Source: Endocalyx cinctus | Taxonomy: Eukaryota > Ascomycota > Sordariomycetes > Amphisphaeriales > Apiosporaceae | Reading direction: 5' to 3' | NCBI GenBank assembly: GCA_001600455.1 | Contig: BCKC01000005.1 | Span: 806,001 to 870,000 of the forward strand | Length of the DNA stretch: 64,000 bases | Shown: positions 36,301 to 47,603 of the stretch, one piece after another | Numbering within the stretch: position 1 is the stretch's first letter | Layout of the letters: the number at the start of each line of letters is the position of its first letter | Notes under the pieces: generated by a model | The model's database searches: none | Told to the model about the DNA's origin: nothing | The model's input: only the letters and a program-made list of their open reading frames with translations | Position numbers and translations under genes: made by a program

Positions 36301-37658
36301 AACCCCCCCTCTCATTTGACTCTCTCGCTCTCTCCCGCTAGCCTTACGTAATTATTATTTAGTGCATTTGTCACCTGTCATCAGATAATTTACGTCTGGC
36401 TTTATCTCTCTCACCTATTTGTCTCTTATCCTACTCCCCCCCCCTTCTTCCATCCTCTCATAACGTCTTCGTTGACTTTACCGAGAGTGACCCACTTCTT
36501 AAAGGATATACCGAGATACTTCTCTGAAACCTTCCCCCACCTTTTCCCAACGCCTCTATCGTCACTTTTTGTGGACTTAACCGTCTCTCTCTTTCCGTTA
36601 TTTTCACTTGACAACGTTGTCGTACATAATTCCACCGCACTACACAATAAGCACGTACTCTCGAGTTTTTCTCTTTTTGTGTTGTTAGCCGCTCCCGTCT
36701 ACTAAAATAGTACTCTACCGACAAGGGAATTTAAAGGAAACAAAGGATCGATACTTTTCGGCTTTGCATTCCTTTGTCCAGACTTGTCGCCTGACCTATT
36801 TAAAAGCCTCGAGCTGCCTTCAACCACAATTCTCGACGTCGGTCTTCCTATACCTTTACGGCATTCCGTATCGCCGATCAGGTCATAGGGCAGTGTAGCT
36901 ACGCGTTCGCAATAGAAAGAATAATACAGATATTGGTGAGGAATTAACGCGACTTTGCATCTTCCAAACGAAAACATCGCCCACATCTTCGAGTGTTTTT
37001 TTTTTCGTCGTCGTGCGTTACTAGATATTCGATATCCCATTACATTGGTCCTTCTCGGTCGCTTCGATTCTTCAAACCGTCGAGACACGATCACTGATAT
37101 CTGATTCATCTTCGTGCCTGTGTTATCTTATTGGTCTAAATCGCGAGATTTTCGACCAAGTTTTCTAAGCAGTCTGTTTGTATCGGGGAGACATTAGTTT
37201 GTTTATCTCCCATACATTACCTGGTAAGGCAGTATTTTCTTTTTCTTTCAATTTTGATGATTACCTCCAATAAGGGTAGTGAGGGGCAACATGTGTAAAA
37301 GTTGACAATGTCGCTCCTTCCTTACCTGACATTATTCAATTGTATTTGGTTGTTTCCAATGTGCAGTGACCCCACATTTAGTTACTGCCTTTTTTTATTT
37401 TTTATTTATTTTATCATTACCTACCCACCACACTTATTTACTTGCATATAATTCACTTCGCATACCACCACATCTTCCACATCCCATAAATATCGTATAG
37501 GCTTTATTACCTACATCGGTATTTATACGCGCGCACACTCTTTTTACTCTTTTCGCGTTTTCATTTTTATTATAAGTACCTTCTAACAAAGAAAAAACAG
37601 GACTACTGAATTCGATTTTAATTCATTTGTGGAAACACTTCTGAATTCATCAGTCAAC

Positions 37659-38607
37659 ATGGATAGCATCCAGACCCACCCTTCCACCGCGGCGCAAGCC
37701 AAGGCATTCACTGCTCCAGGTTCTCTATCCTTCCCCGGTGGTGGTGACTTAACTCCTCCCTCCTACGAACTTGAGAAGGTCAACGGTCAGAAGCCTATGA
37801 ACGGCGCATCCCAGCAGGGTGGACAAGCTAACGGTACCGGGGTGACACCCGCCACACCCGCCGCGACCCCTGCCGCTACTCAGGGTGGAAGTGGGTTAAC
37901 TCCCACCTTGCAGTACGTATAAACCTACTCTTGCATATTTTTATTTTCTGAATCCTTGCTTACTTTGCACGGTAAAGAAACATCGTTGCCACGGTTAACC
38001 TTGATTGCCGTCTGGACCTCAAGACGATTGCCCTGCATGCGAGAAACGCTGAGTACAACCCAAAGGTACCTATTCTCCACTGCTTCTAGTAGTCTATGAA
38101 CAGTTTGCTCACCTGAATAGCGTTTCGCGGCTGTCATTATGCGTATTCGTGAGCCTAAGACCACCGCTCTTATCTTCGCCTCCGGCAAGATGGTAGTGAC
38201 TGGTGCCAAGTCGGAAGACGACTCGAAACTTGCGTCGCGCAAGTATGCCCGTATCATTCAGAAGCTCGGATTCAACGCCAAGTTTACCGACTTCAAGATT
38301 CAGAATATTGTTGGCAGTTGCGACATCAAGTTCCCCATTCGTCTCGAAGGTCTCGCCTCTCGTCACCACAACTTCAGTTCTTACGAACCTGAATTGTTTC
38401 CTGGTCTTATCTACCGTATGATCAAGCCTAAGATTGTGCTGTTGATTTTCGTCAGCGGAAAGATCGTTCTCACCGGTGCCAAAGTTCGTGAGGAGATCTA
38501 CCAAGCTTTCGAAATGATCTATCCTGTGTTGCAAGGTATGTCCATCATATTTCTGTCATTGATAGTAATAAGTACTAACTCAGAATCAAGACTTCCGCAA
38601 AATCTAG
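37659..38607 (+). CDS. TATA-box-binding protein
   Basis: Exons 37659-37912, 37978-38065, 38121-38535 and 38591-38607 give 257 residues. The first 85 or so residues are a variable Ser/Thr/Pro/Ala-rich tail. From [15 protein letters not shown] on, the two direct repeats of the saddle domain are complete: [17 protein letters not shown] with [10 protein letters not shown] in the first, and [20 protein letters not shown] in the second. The last exon adds only five codons (DFRKI region) before the stop. The protein binds TATA DNA and nucleates Pol I, II and III initiation in TFIID, SL1 and TFIIIB. ATG 37659 is chosen because the longer open frame upstream starts with GTG. The last intron has an AGTACTAACT branch site. 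No abnormality was seen. Confidence 0.97.
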
Positions 38608-39548
38608 GCTTGTCAGGACGGGTTTCGGGACGTGATAGAAGTGGAGCTGCTGGGTTTTTTATTTATTGCGGAGCACTCGTCGCCGACAACCCATGCGCAG
38701 CTACCTTCTGTCTATGTCCCAGTCTCTCCCACCCACCTCTACATCTGTATGACTAAATTCACGATTTCACGACCTGCATGAACCCAAGAAGGGGCTTTAC
38801 CTGCCTTGTGTTCATGGTCTTCTCATTTTTGTATCATTGTTTATTTCGCGCATTGCATTGCATCGGCGTTTACACAGGGGAAAGGATTACACCGGCGACG
38901 TCCAGGTTGATATTTTCACGCGAAAAAAAAGTATCAAGGTCTGGTCTAAGACTGTTTTCACAAATAGATTGCACTGTGGCATTCTTCGACGGCATGTGCG
39001 CTGGTTCGAGATTGCCGTCTTAATTATTGAGAAAAAAAAAAAGAAAGGGTTGATAGAGAGATACCCTTGGGAGTTTGCGAGAAAGAGGGGAGTACCATAA
39101 CTAGTCACCTACGCTTTGACGGTGCTGGTTAATGGACAAAGAGTGACTATGAAGATGGTCTGTCTTGGCGGTGTCATTCAATAGATGCATGAACAGTATC
39201 AATATCCACCAAGATGTCATCAGAACCACTCAGTAAAAAAAATCTGCATAGTCCATTGCCTGTTGTTCTTTGCTTCGATTGTCTTTGTTGCAAATGTGGC
39301 CTAGAGCATAAGTAGTCTTGGTCACGCAGAGCATGAGGCCCTTCTTATGAGGTGTTCCCTCTTACATTAGATAGAGAATACATACTCATATTGTGGCCCT
39401 AGTTCATCGTGTTTTTCTCCCTTATGAGTAATTTAGTGAATGTCTTGTGGTAATGTTTTAAGTAAATATTCATCTAATATATTACAAAGTATTCTGTGGT
39501 GCATTGTTAATTTCCCTTTGCTTGCTAGCCACTCTTGTCATGTGTATC
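38608..39548. other. Convergent spacer between TBP and the flavin oxidase
   Basis: No gene supported; small open frames at 38778-39108 lack motifs. It contains 3' flanks of both genes. Confidence 0.55.
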
Positions 39549-41306
39549 TTATTTACTTCGTAACGCATCCTTAAGAAGCAGACCTGGTACCCCAGCTCTG
39601 CTTCCATCCATCGTGGCTATGGCATGTTCGACGTCACCCTCGTCACCATCTGTTTCCCCCTTCTTACCTTCGTCGCTGACAAGAGTCGAAGAACCTGTCC
39701 AACTCCACTTATTAGTAAACTCGGGCGGCCGACGACCAACGATGCAGTCAACGACGCAGTCGCCCAGTATAGGTAAGAACTTGAACGCGTGGCCGCTGCC
39801 TCCGGTGGCGACGAATAGACTCTTGTCCGACGCCCCGGGGTGGTAGTCGACGATCCAGTCCCCCGTCGCCGTGTCCGTGTACCAGCAGAGCCTAGTCTTG
39901 GAGAATTGTCGGGTATCCGGTAGGTCAAGCCAGGGAACGAATTTCTTCAAGGCTGCGCGGAGAGCGGTTTCAGCTTCGGGAGGAATCGAGAGGTTGGGGT
40001 CGGATAAGTGGGTGTGAGGTACCGAGACGGTCCTCGTCTTGGTCGCCTTCTCTGAAGAAGGGGAAGCGATGGTCGTCGGGTTGAGATATCCGAACGAGTG
40101 TTGCGCGATCTTGAGCACCCCGTTTCGAGGAGGGATGATGAACATTCCTTGTGATATGTTGAACAAGACCGGATTTTTTTCTAGCTTGGCTTGCTCTTCC
40201 TCCGTGATGTCCAGGTACGCCACGATCTGTCCCGTCGCGATTGCTTGCGACGATAGGTCGATGAGGGAGGGGGTCCAAGCTCCGGCGGCTAAGATTACGA
40301 GGTCGGCTGATAGTACCTCACTATCTTCTCCGTTTCCGAGGCGGGCGCCCGTTACGCGCGTCCCCGTCATCTCGAACGCCTTCGCCGTCCCGTTCACGAA
40401 TTTCACCCGCCCCGTCGCTACCACCTGATCATACAGCCACTTCATGCTCCTCTCGGCGTCGGCCCATCCGCTAGCTTCGTTCAGATATCCACACTCGGCG
40501 AACTCGCCTCCGCTTCCTCCTAGTAAGGCGATGCCCTGGCTGTTCCGCACCATACGGATCGAGGAGAGGGCACGGCCTTCCTTGAAGGCCAAGGCTAGGG
40601 CGTTGACCCAGCTCTTCTTCATGTACCATATACCCGAACGCTTCTGCGGCTGCGTTTCCGTCGCCGTCGCCTCCCTCGCGTTATCTCCCGGGGTATTCGC
40701 ACCGTCGAGGTTCTGACTCTTTTTTTCTTCTGCTACTTCCTTGCGCACTTCTTCTTCCGCCGCTTTCGGTGGTGCAAACGCCGCCTTTTGCCTCTCTTCC
40801 TCGGTGTCGTAGTCGGCCGCGAGCAGGAGTCCGCTCTGGGTATACCTGCCGTCGCCGCCCAGCGACTTCGGGTCCTCCATGCCGTCGCGCCATCGCACCG
40901 ACGCCTTGGAGGCGAGCGCGGCGTACGCGGGGTCGGCGTAGTCGGCCCGGATTATGCGCGACGAGTCGATCGAGGACGCGTCCCGGGCGGGGAAGACGCC
41001 CGGCTCGGGGGACCGGTCGAGGATGGTTATCTGCGTCGAGGAGAACTCGGGTCGCTTCGTCAGGGCCCAGGCCGTGGAGAGGCCGAAGACCCCCGAGCCG
41101 ATTATGAGGATGCTGGAGGGAGGTTGGAAGCTCTCATCTGCGGCGGTGTTGGCGGCGTCGGTAGAAGCGGCGGGGTCGCTGTTTTTCTCGTTAGTCGCGG
41201 TCTCCTTTGTCCCCGGCTCGTCTAACCCTTCACGCGTCAAGCTCAGGTTCGAGAGAGAGGATAGGAGCGGAACTGGACAGCTGGTAGCGGCTCCTGGAAG
41301 GGTCAT
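39549..41306 (-). CDS. FAD-dependent amine oxidase of the DAO family (fructosyl-amino-acid or sarcosine oxidase-like)
   Basis: Single exon, 585 residues from ATG 41306. An unusual acidic Ser/Thr/Asn-rich leader of about 60 residues precedes the FAD-binding ILIIGSGVFGLSTAWAL (GSGVFG at 70-75). FPARDASSIDSSRIIRADYAD matches the flavin and substrate region of fungal amadoriases and sarcosine-type oxidases. Further along are CWYTDTATGDWIVDYHPG and the C-terminal ATGGSGHAFKFLPILG, both typical of the group. A charged, low-complexity insert (about 185-240, rich in Glu, Lys, Ala) interrupts the domain and is probably a surface loop. These enzymes oxidise secondary amines to imines with release of peroxide. 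The precise substrate (fructosyl amino acid, sarcosine, pipecolate) cannot be told. The divergent neighbour is SR140, with an 822-base shared promoter region. Confidence 0.85.
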   Translation of the reverse strand: MTLPGAATSCPVPLLSSLSNLSLTREGLDEPGTKETATNEKNSDPAASTDAANTAADESFQPPSSILIIGSGVFGLSTAWALTKRPEFSSTQITILDRSPEPGVFPARDASSIDSSRIIRADYADPAYAALASKASVRWRDGMEDPKSLGGDGRYTQSGLLLAADYDTEEERQKAAFAPPKAAEEEVRKEVAEEKKSQNLDGANTPGDNAREATATETQPQKRSGIWYMKKSWVNALALAFKEGRALSSIRMVRNSQGIALLGGSGGEFAECGYLNEASGWADAERSMKWLYDQVVATGRVKFVNGTAKAFEMTGTRVTGARLGNGEDSEVLSADLVILAAGAWTPSLIDLSSQAIATGQIVAYLDITEEEQAKLEKNPVLFNISQGMFIIPPRNGVLKIAQHSFGYLNPTTIASPSSEKATKTRTVSVPHTHLSDPNLSIPPEAETALRAALKKFVPWLDLPDTRQFSKTRLCWYTDTATGDWIVDYHPGASDKSLFVATGGSGHAFKFLPILGDCVVDCIVGRRPPEFTNKWSWTGSSTLVSDEGKKGETDGDEGDVEHAIATMDGSRAGVPGLLLKDALRSK

Positions 41307-42128
41307 GATGGAATCACAGGTTTTATTCAGGAAGAGAAAGTAAAACTATCGAAATCTTCATACACTAAATAAACGATAAATATTACAACGTTTAGAGCTA
41401 CCTCTCAGATATAGATCGACAATGAGAGACTGAAAAAAAATCGAGGAATAAAGTACAAAATATATATACCCACACTAAGGAGGGGAAATACAAAATTCTT
41501 CTATAACAAATAGATAATAGCTGCTAGCTTTTTCTTGCATCGTAAGGCACCTATTCGGTCTAATAATAACTTTGGAACCTTGGAAAAGGCCCCTCATCAA
41601 TGACTGGCAAGCCCATCGGCCACGGCGGGGTCTCGAACTATCTAAGGCATAATAATGTATCGCGTTAAGTCATGTCTATGTAGGGCAATTGGGTAAGTTC
41701 AAGTCCGATAAGGTTGATGATGATGTACACACATGCAGATGTGGTGGATCCTAACAGCGCCGATACGGAAATATTACAGGCAGACAGGCAGGCAGGTTGA
41801 CAGGGGAGGGAGGTAAGTAATTACAGGCTTAAGCATTCACTAAATTATCCGCCTATTTCAGTATATAGAACGTTTACAGTGCTACATATACGCTGATAGG
41901 TAACCTAAACTACGCTAATCTGATAGTGCGATAAGCTTTCAGGAGCTTCTTTCAAGTCAATTAAGTACAGTAACCAAAGAATTCCACTCAAGTAATAACG
42001 TTGACTTCATTTTGAAAACATCGCCAACATAATTGTAAACGCGATAATGCCATCGCAATATAGATTTTCTGGATCACCGAGGTAGTTAACAGGGTTCTGC
42101 CAGGAGATCCGATCATTTAACCGTCAAT
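41307..42128. promoter_or_regulatory. Shared upstream region of divergent flavin oxidase and SR140 genes
   Basis: 822 bases between two start codons facing away from each other. AT-rich, with short GGCAGACAGGCAGGCAG-type repeats near 41770-41800. No open frame of note. It should contain both promoters. Confidence 0.5.
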
Positions 42129-44636
42129 ATGTCCTCTTCATTAAATAACAGTGGCAGTAACAAGAAAATAAACCACTTCCCCGAAGTCGAAGCCAAGCTA
42201 CAAAAACCTTCAAAACAATCCGCATTTGAAAAACAGAAAGCCGAAGCCGAAGCGAAACGACGACGAGAGGCTGCCGAAACCGCGGCGGTATACGAGAGTT
42301 TTGTCAAGAGTTTCGATAACGATGACGATTATGACCGCGGTAACAGCCAGCGAGGGACCCATAAAGGCGCGCCTTTCGGTCGATTGAATGCCAACAATAA
42401 TGGCCCCTTTGCAGGTGCAGGAGGTTCGAAGAGACATTTCGGTTCCGGGCCTGGTGGTTCTAATTTGAAGAGCGGTCCTGGGTCTTTAGGCCCGCCGCCA
42501 ATGGGATTTGGAAAGAGGAAATTCGATAATTATCAGCAAGGGGGTTCTTACAAGAAGGAGTTTGACGACGGTAGGGGAGGTCGATTAGGATTCCAAGACG
42601 ATGATAGCGACGGAGGTCTACCGCCGAGACCAAAGGGAGTCTCCCGCGCCTTCGATACGAGCGATGACGAGGGCGAAGTGACATCGAGAGACTTAGCTGA
42701 AGAGAAGGCTATAGCTAAACCTACTTTGCGCCTGGCGAATCTACCTCCCGGAATCTCGCCAGCAGCTATTAAAGCCATCATGCCACCTAACATGACGGTG
42801 GAAAACGTTAAGCTACTACCATCTACCAATACTTCGGAGGGCGGCGAGAGGAAATCAATAGCAGCTATCGTCACGTTGTCTAAAGAGACGCCAGCCACTG
42901 ATATTGACGCGGCCGTCAGTACGTTACAAAACAGATATATGGGCTACGGCTTCTACTTGTCACTCCACAGGCATTTGTCGTCTGCCGTTGCAACTACCGT
43001 AACTTCAACTCTCAATTCATCTTCTACCTCTCATCCATTTGGCGCGAAACCAGTCCCTCAGGCCAAGGACCATCATTCTTACCATTCGCATGGCGGCTTC
43101 CATCGTGGATTCGCTCCGCCTTCGTCTTACGCTCCTGGAGGCGGGGGCATAGGTTCGCGAACGATACTACATGTGCCAGTGAAAGCCCCCAACGATATTA
43201 AACAGATCCAACTTATTCACAAAGTCGTCGAGTCGGTCTTGGAGCATGGGCCAGAGTTTGAAGCTTTACTCATGTCGCGACCTGACGTGCAGAGGGAAGA
43301 GAAGTGGGCTTGGCTTTGGGATGCCCGCAGTGAAGGCGGAGTCTGGTACAGATGGCGATTATGGGAAGTCGTTACAGGCGGGCAGGCAAAAAAGGGGTCG
43401 CGGGCCAAGTATGTACCTCTTTTTGAAGGGAGTCATGCTTGGAAGATGCCCGAGAAATCTCTGGCATACGAATATACTACTACGGTCGACGAATTTGTCT
43501 CTGATTCCGATTACAACTCGTCCGACGAGGAGGACTACGAAGATGAGGGCAACAAGCCGGCTGAAGGCGGTGACGGCGAAATTCAATATTTGAACCCTCT
43601 AGACAAAGCCAAGTTGACGCACCTCTTGGCCCGGCTTCCCACAACGCTAGGGAAGATAAGGAAGGGTGATATCGCGCGCATAACCGCATTTGCTATAACC
43701 CATTCCACTCGAGGTGCAGACGAGATAGTAGATATGATTGTTTCGAATATTACGAAGCCGTTGGCACTTTCTTCGGCGAATCCGGATTATCAGAAACCTA
43801 GAAAAGGTAAAGAAAAAGAAAAAGACGAGCAAGATATCATGTCACAGGACTCTACACCGATGCCGGAAGATGCTACGGCAAAGTCAACCGAGACGCAGGA
43901 TACGAGTGCTGCGAGCTTAGTCGGTCTTTACGTCGTCAGCGATATTTTATCGTCGTCGGCGACAAGCTTGGTCCGACACGCGTGGCGGTACCGACAACTT
44001 TTCGAATCTTCTCTTAAGAAGGGCAAAGTATTTGAGACGCTTGGCTTATTGGCCGAGAGACACAACTGGGGTCGTTTACGAGCTGAAAAATGGAAGCGTA
44101 GCGTCACCCTAGTACTTGGCTTGTGGGAGGGTTGGTGTGCGTTCCCGAACGAAAGCCAGCAGCTATTTACGCAAGCCTTTGATAACCCGCCGAGCGCGAA
44201 GAAAGAGGAACATGTCGAACAGAACCCGAAGAAGGCAAACAAGTGGAAGACAGTTGATACAGCCCCGGGAGATCGCGACGAGAAGGAAGAGGGCGCTGTT
44301 CGTTCTGGCGGCGACGATATGGAGGTTGGTGGGCCGGTGGAGGACGAACTAGATGGCGAGGCGATGGACGAGGACATGGAAGACGTTGACCTAGATACTG
44401 ATATAGATGGTGTCCCGATGGACGACGATGAAGACGACGACGGGGAACCAATGGATGTGGACCCTGTTAGTGTCGATGCATCAGCCGATAAAACTCTTGG
44501 CGATCTACCAGAAAAAGCTTTGGTAGCCCCAGATAGCGCAAGTCCGTCATCAGCCAAGGGTCGTCAACTACCCAGGAGACGGATGCGAGCTGTGGACATG
44601 TTTGCAGATTCCGGGGATTCTGACGAGGAGAAATAA
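42129..44636 (+). CDS. U2 snRNP-associated SURP-domain protein, SR140 homologue
   Basis: Single exon, 835 residues. A basic, Gly-rich N-terminal region (1-190) leads into a divergent RRM from about 195 to 285 (LRLANLPPGISPAAIKAI, then YMGYGFYLSLHRHLSS). A SURP module follows at about 352-418 (IHKVVESVLEHGPEFEALL, then WAWLWDARSEGGVWYRWRL). A CID-like helical domain spans about 490-660 (KLTHLLARLPTTLGKIRKGD, then RHAWRYRQLFESSL). An acidic Asp/Glu/Met-rich segment lies near 730-780, and the protein ends RRMRAVDMFADSGDSDEEK. This domain order is that of SR140/U2SURP, a nuclear component of the U2 snRNP acting in branch-site recognition. The absence of introns in such a long gene is notable next to intron-rich neighbours. 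Confidence 0.88.
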   Translation: MSSSLNNSGSNKKINHFPEVEAKLQKPSKQSAFEKQKAEAEAKRRREAAETAAVYESFVKSFDNDDDYDRGNSQRGTHKGAPFGRLNANNNGPFAGAGGSKRHFGSGPGGSNLKSGPGSLGPPPMGFGKRKFDNYQQGGSYKKEFDDGRGGRLGFQDDDSDGGLPPRPKGVSRAFDTSDDEGEVTSRDLAEEKAIAKPTLRLANLPPGISPAAIKAIMPPNMTVENVKLLPSTNTSEGGERKSIAAIVTLSKETPATDIDAAVSTLQNRYMGYGFYLSLHRHLSSAVATTVTSTLNSSSTSHPFGAKPVPQAKDHHSYHSHGGFHRGFAPPSSYAPGGGGIGSRTILHVPVKAPNDIKQIQLIHKVVESVLEHGPEFEALLMSRPDVQREEKWAWLWDARSEGGVWYRWRLWEVVTGGQAKKGSRAKYVPLFEGSHAWKMPEKSLAYEYTTTVDEFVSDSDYNSSDEEDYEDEGNKPAEGGDGEIQYLNPLDKAKLTHLLARLPTTLGKIRKGDIARITAFAITHSTRGADEIVDMIVSNITKPLALSSANPDYQKPRKGKEKEKDEQDIMSQDSTPMPEDATAKSTETQDTSAASLVGLYVVSDILSSSATSLVRHAWRYRQLFESSLKKGKVFETLGLLAERHNWGRLRAEKWKRSVTLVLGLWEGWCAFPNESQQLFTQAFDNPPSAKKEEHVEQNPKKANKWKTVDTAPGDRDEKEEGAVRSGGDDMEVGGPVEDELDGEAMDEDMEDVDLDTDIDGVPMDDDEDDDGEPMDVDPVSVDASADKTLGDLPEKALVAPDSASPSSAKGRQLPRRRMRAVDMFADSGDSDEEK

Positions 44637-47603
44637 TGGCCGTAGCCGACGAGTTTACTTTCAAGCCACCTACCTCATTCAGATATATATGTACTTTATT
44701 TATCATGGCTTTACTTGTATACCTTAAAATATACCTAGAATAACTGACGAGAGAATGAACGATTGTATGCGATAAGACAAGTGGCGAGATCGGTTATGTA
44801 ATCCTAGTAATGGCGAGGAAAATTGCTTAGATCAAGAATAAATAGTATATCATTCTCAGAAGCCGGTGTGGCGTAAAGAATTTTGACACAGAATAGGTGA
44901 TAAGTCGGCAAAGACTACGCCGAAGATCTTGTTTGAACGGCGCAAAACCTGATGTTTTTCTATACTACGTAGAGATTGTTGAAACAGTCTAATTTCCATG
45001 CGACATCCACTTGGATAAGTTAATTGTTTCGAAACTTTTGATCTCAACTTGTTATTTTATTTTCTAAAATACTGAATAAGCGAAAGAGGGAACTGGAAAC
45101 AGAATGGGTCAGACTATATACATAGTACACTAGAACATCTCGGGTCCGCAAAATAAAATGGAAGATCTTTCATATTATTGGATAAGTCCAATCTCACGAA
45201 ACGAAGATTCGAAATGCTGGACTCGTTTCAAAACGAGTCCTATCCTAGCACCGAGGCAGCTAAGTTCCTAGCACCTCCACGTACATATAGGTGCCGGCTG
45301 AGGTTCCTTTTCTTAGGTTAGGGTTTGGTATAGTGTAGCGTGCATACAGTAGTGAAGTGGACATTAGATATTTAGAATCATCTTACCTAGCTGTCTACAT
45401 CCATGGATACATCTACTGTAGAATGTGTGAGAGTTAGCACGCTTGGTTTAAGGACTTTTAGTACTTCCTATCAAGGTACATCATCCCAAGTAAGCGGACA
45501 TATATCCATAAGCACATCGTAAATAATACTTTTACTTACGTGTATATACAATATTAAGTACCAATAGTTTAAACATGCTAAGTACCTAGGTACTGTAATA
45601 TACGGGTATCTCAATACCTTGTATCCATCACCCCCCTCAAAAAGAAATATCTCCGTGATAGTGTAGTATGTAGTGTGAAGGGTGTCGTAAAAGAAATATC
45701 TCCGTGATAGTGTAGTATGTAGTGTGAAGGGTGTCGTAGAGGATGGAGATGGAGGAGTGGTTGTGAGTGATAATCTTAGTATTTACTAGGCAGCTAGGTA
45801 GTAAATAATGAACAAAGATTCCCTTCGATAGCCGCGTCTTTTAAGAACCGAACCATAAAATATGTTTGTTAATTATATAATTCATACATATATATATGAT
45901 ACCTACAATCAAAAGTACCAAGATACGTTACTTAGATATCCAGGTCTTGGTTACCTTTTTCTTTTTGGTTCTCCGTACATACAAGTACATTACATATGTC
46001 CATTACAGTCGTAGATTTGGGTGTCATGTTACGAGGGATGTATGTAGGTTACTTTTGTTACTAGGTATCACGTACAAACCCGTACAAACTAGTGTACTTT
46101 GAACCACCCAGCCTGCCAGCCAGCCAGCCCACCCTTTCCCCTAACACCCCTCATCCCTCATCTGATCTACCTAATCCACCCAATCTAGTAGTTATATAGC
46201 GTAGGGTTTATTGGAACCATTCGCGGGAGGGACAAAGTAGCGGGATCAGATATTCTAGTGTATTAATATAAACCTGGCCGTTGTAAGAAAAAGGAAAAGT
46301 GAAGGGGGAGAAGAGAGAGAAAAAAGAAAAAGGGTTGTTTTTGGTCTGACAGGGACCCTGGATTTGGAGCTTGTTGGTACCATATTACAGTGGTACCAGG
46401 ATGGTTTAAGTATACGAATACCTATATTTATAGGGAGATATACTTATACTTATAGGGACTTGTACGTACACTTATACGTACACTTATACAAAGTAGGCCA
46501 TACCCAGGTAGGGTAAAGCCTTTTTAGTCTACTTCAGGAGTTCTAACCAATCAAAACTTGCTCGTTTTTTTCGGCACACCCCACTACCAAGTCAACTCAA
46601 CTACCAATACTTTCGACATCATCCTACACCTACGCCTACGCATAGATCCCATTTATCGATTGAGGACATAACGTATACTGTACCTGGTAATAACCATTAC
46701 AATATTATCAATACTCTCAACTCTTCCATGTCCCCTTTCTTTAGTATACTACTTCAATTCTCTTATCAATCGTGACTTCATTATTCTTGTTCTTGTTCTT
46801 GTTCTAAAGAAAGATTCATACTACCTTGTGCTATTCTAGCCAACCTTACCAACTTTATACCATCTCGAAAGATCTCAACCCTCTCTTTCTACCTTTTCTT
46901 TTTACCCTTCTGAGTTCATAGAATGGGGACTTTTTGACCATCAACTTTGAACCTCATCCTTCTCCCTCTTCTTTTCTTCTTTCCCTTTCCCTTATTCTGG
47001 TTTTCATTTTGTGGTTACCAGTCTCGTTATCTCCCTCCCTCCTCGTCTCGAAAACCAACTTACCAACTACCCATCCTTCTTTGATGGAGGATTTAGCAGA
47101 GGAATTAAGAAAAAAGAAAAACACGTATGTATCTTAGGTAGAAATATCTAGTTCGCAAAAGGAACTTGATTACCAACCAACCCTACTCTACTGGGCATAA
47201 ACGTACGTACTTTGTGGGCTTTTCTCGGTACGCCGGTACATGTCGGTATTGTTCCCCGCCAACAAAATAAAAAAAAAAAATCGAGTCAACCCTGGATGAC
47301 CACCTGGACAACCATCAAAGGAGACATTGATACGCACCCCCCCTGAGTCTTACGATTGGCAATCTCTTGTATTCTCGTCTCACTTCTTGTTGATCTCCCC
47401 GGGCAGACGAACTCCTCCACTCTGTCCCTTATCACCTCCATTCCCAAGCACGACGGCCTTCTCGGTTCCCCTCGGTTGGTTTCCCCCCCTAGCCTCATCA
47501 TAAAGTCGCGCTATTTCTTTCGTTCCTGAATTTCATCTATCCCATAATCACCTTTGACTTGGCCATCCTCTTCTTGAAATTATAACCTATTATCATTTTC
47601 AAG
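44637..47603. other. 3 kb intergenic region upstream of the copper-fist gene
   Basis: No gene recognised. It holds TACCTAGGTA at 45583-45592, ATCCATGGAT at 45399-45408, a 49-base tandem duplication at 45640-45737 and repeated CTTATAC/GTACGTACACTTATAC words near 46440-46490. The last 900 bases are pyrimidine-rich on the plus strand, as in fungal promoters and leaders. Confidence 0.5.
45640..45737. repeat. Perfect 49-base tandem duplication
   Basis: Two identical 49-base units lie head to tail (45640-45688 and 45689-45737). Lack of divergence implies a recent duplication or an assembly artefact. Confidence 0.9.

Larger units (their letters stand above)
30121..37658. other. About 7.5 kb without a recognisable gene
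   Basis: Largest gene desert in the window. It holds a (TTTCC)7 tract at 31251-31285, an ATTT-rich tract at 33303-33345, many A and T homopolymers (34380-35330) and two copies of the palindrome ATCCATGGAT (31860, 32276). Open frames at 32663-32959, 34858-35049 and 36472-36705 lack good starts or family motifs. A minus-strand frame at 30857-31057 looks protein-like but has an in-frame stop just upstream. The right end, about 36.3-37.6 kb, is pyrimidine-rich on the plus strand and is probably promoter and leader of TBP. Confidence 0.5.

Noticed and set aside
36472..36705. 77-codon plus-strand frame before TBP
   Set aside because: Pyrimidine-rich promoter or leader DNA gives a Leu/Phe/Ser-rich frame; no family resemblance.
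45312..45330. Telomere-like TTAGGTTAGGG
   Set aside because: Only about one and a half units; not a telomeric array.
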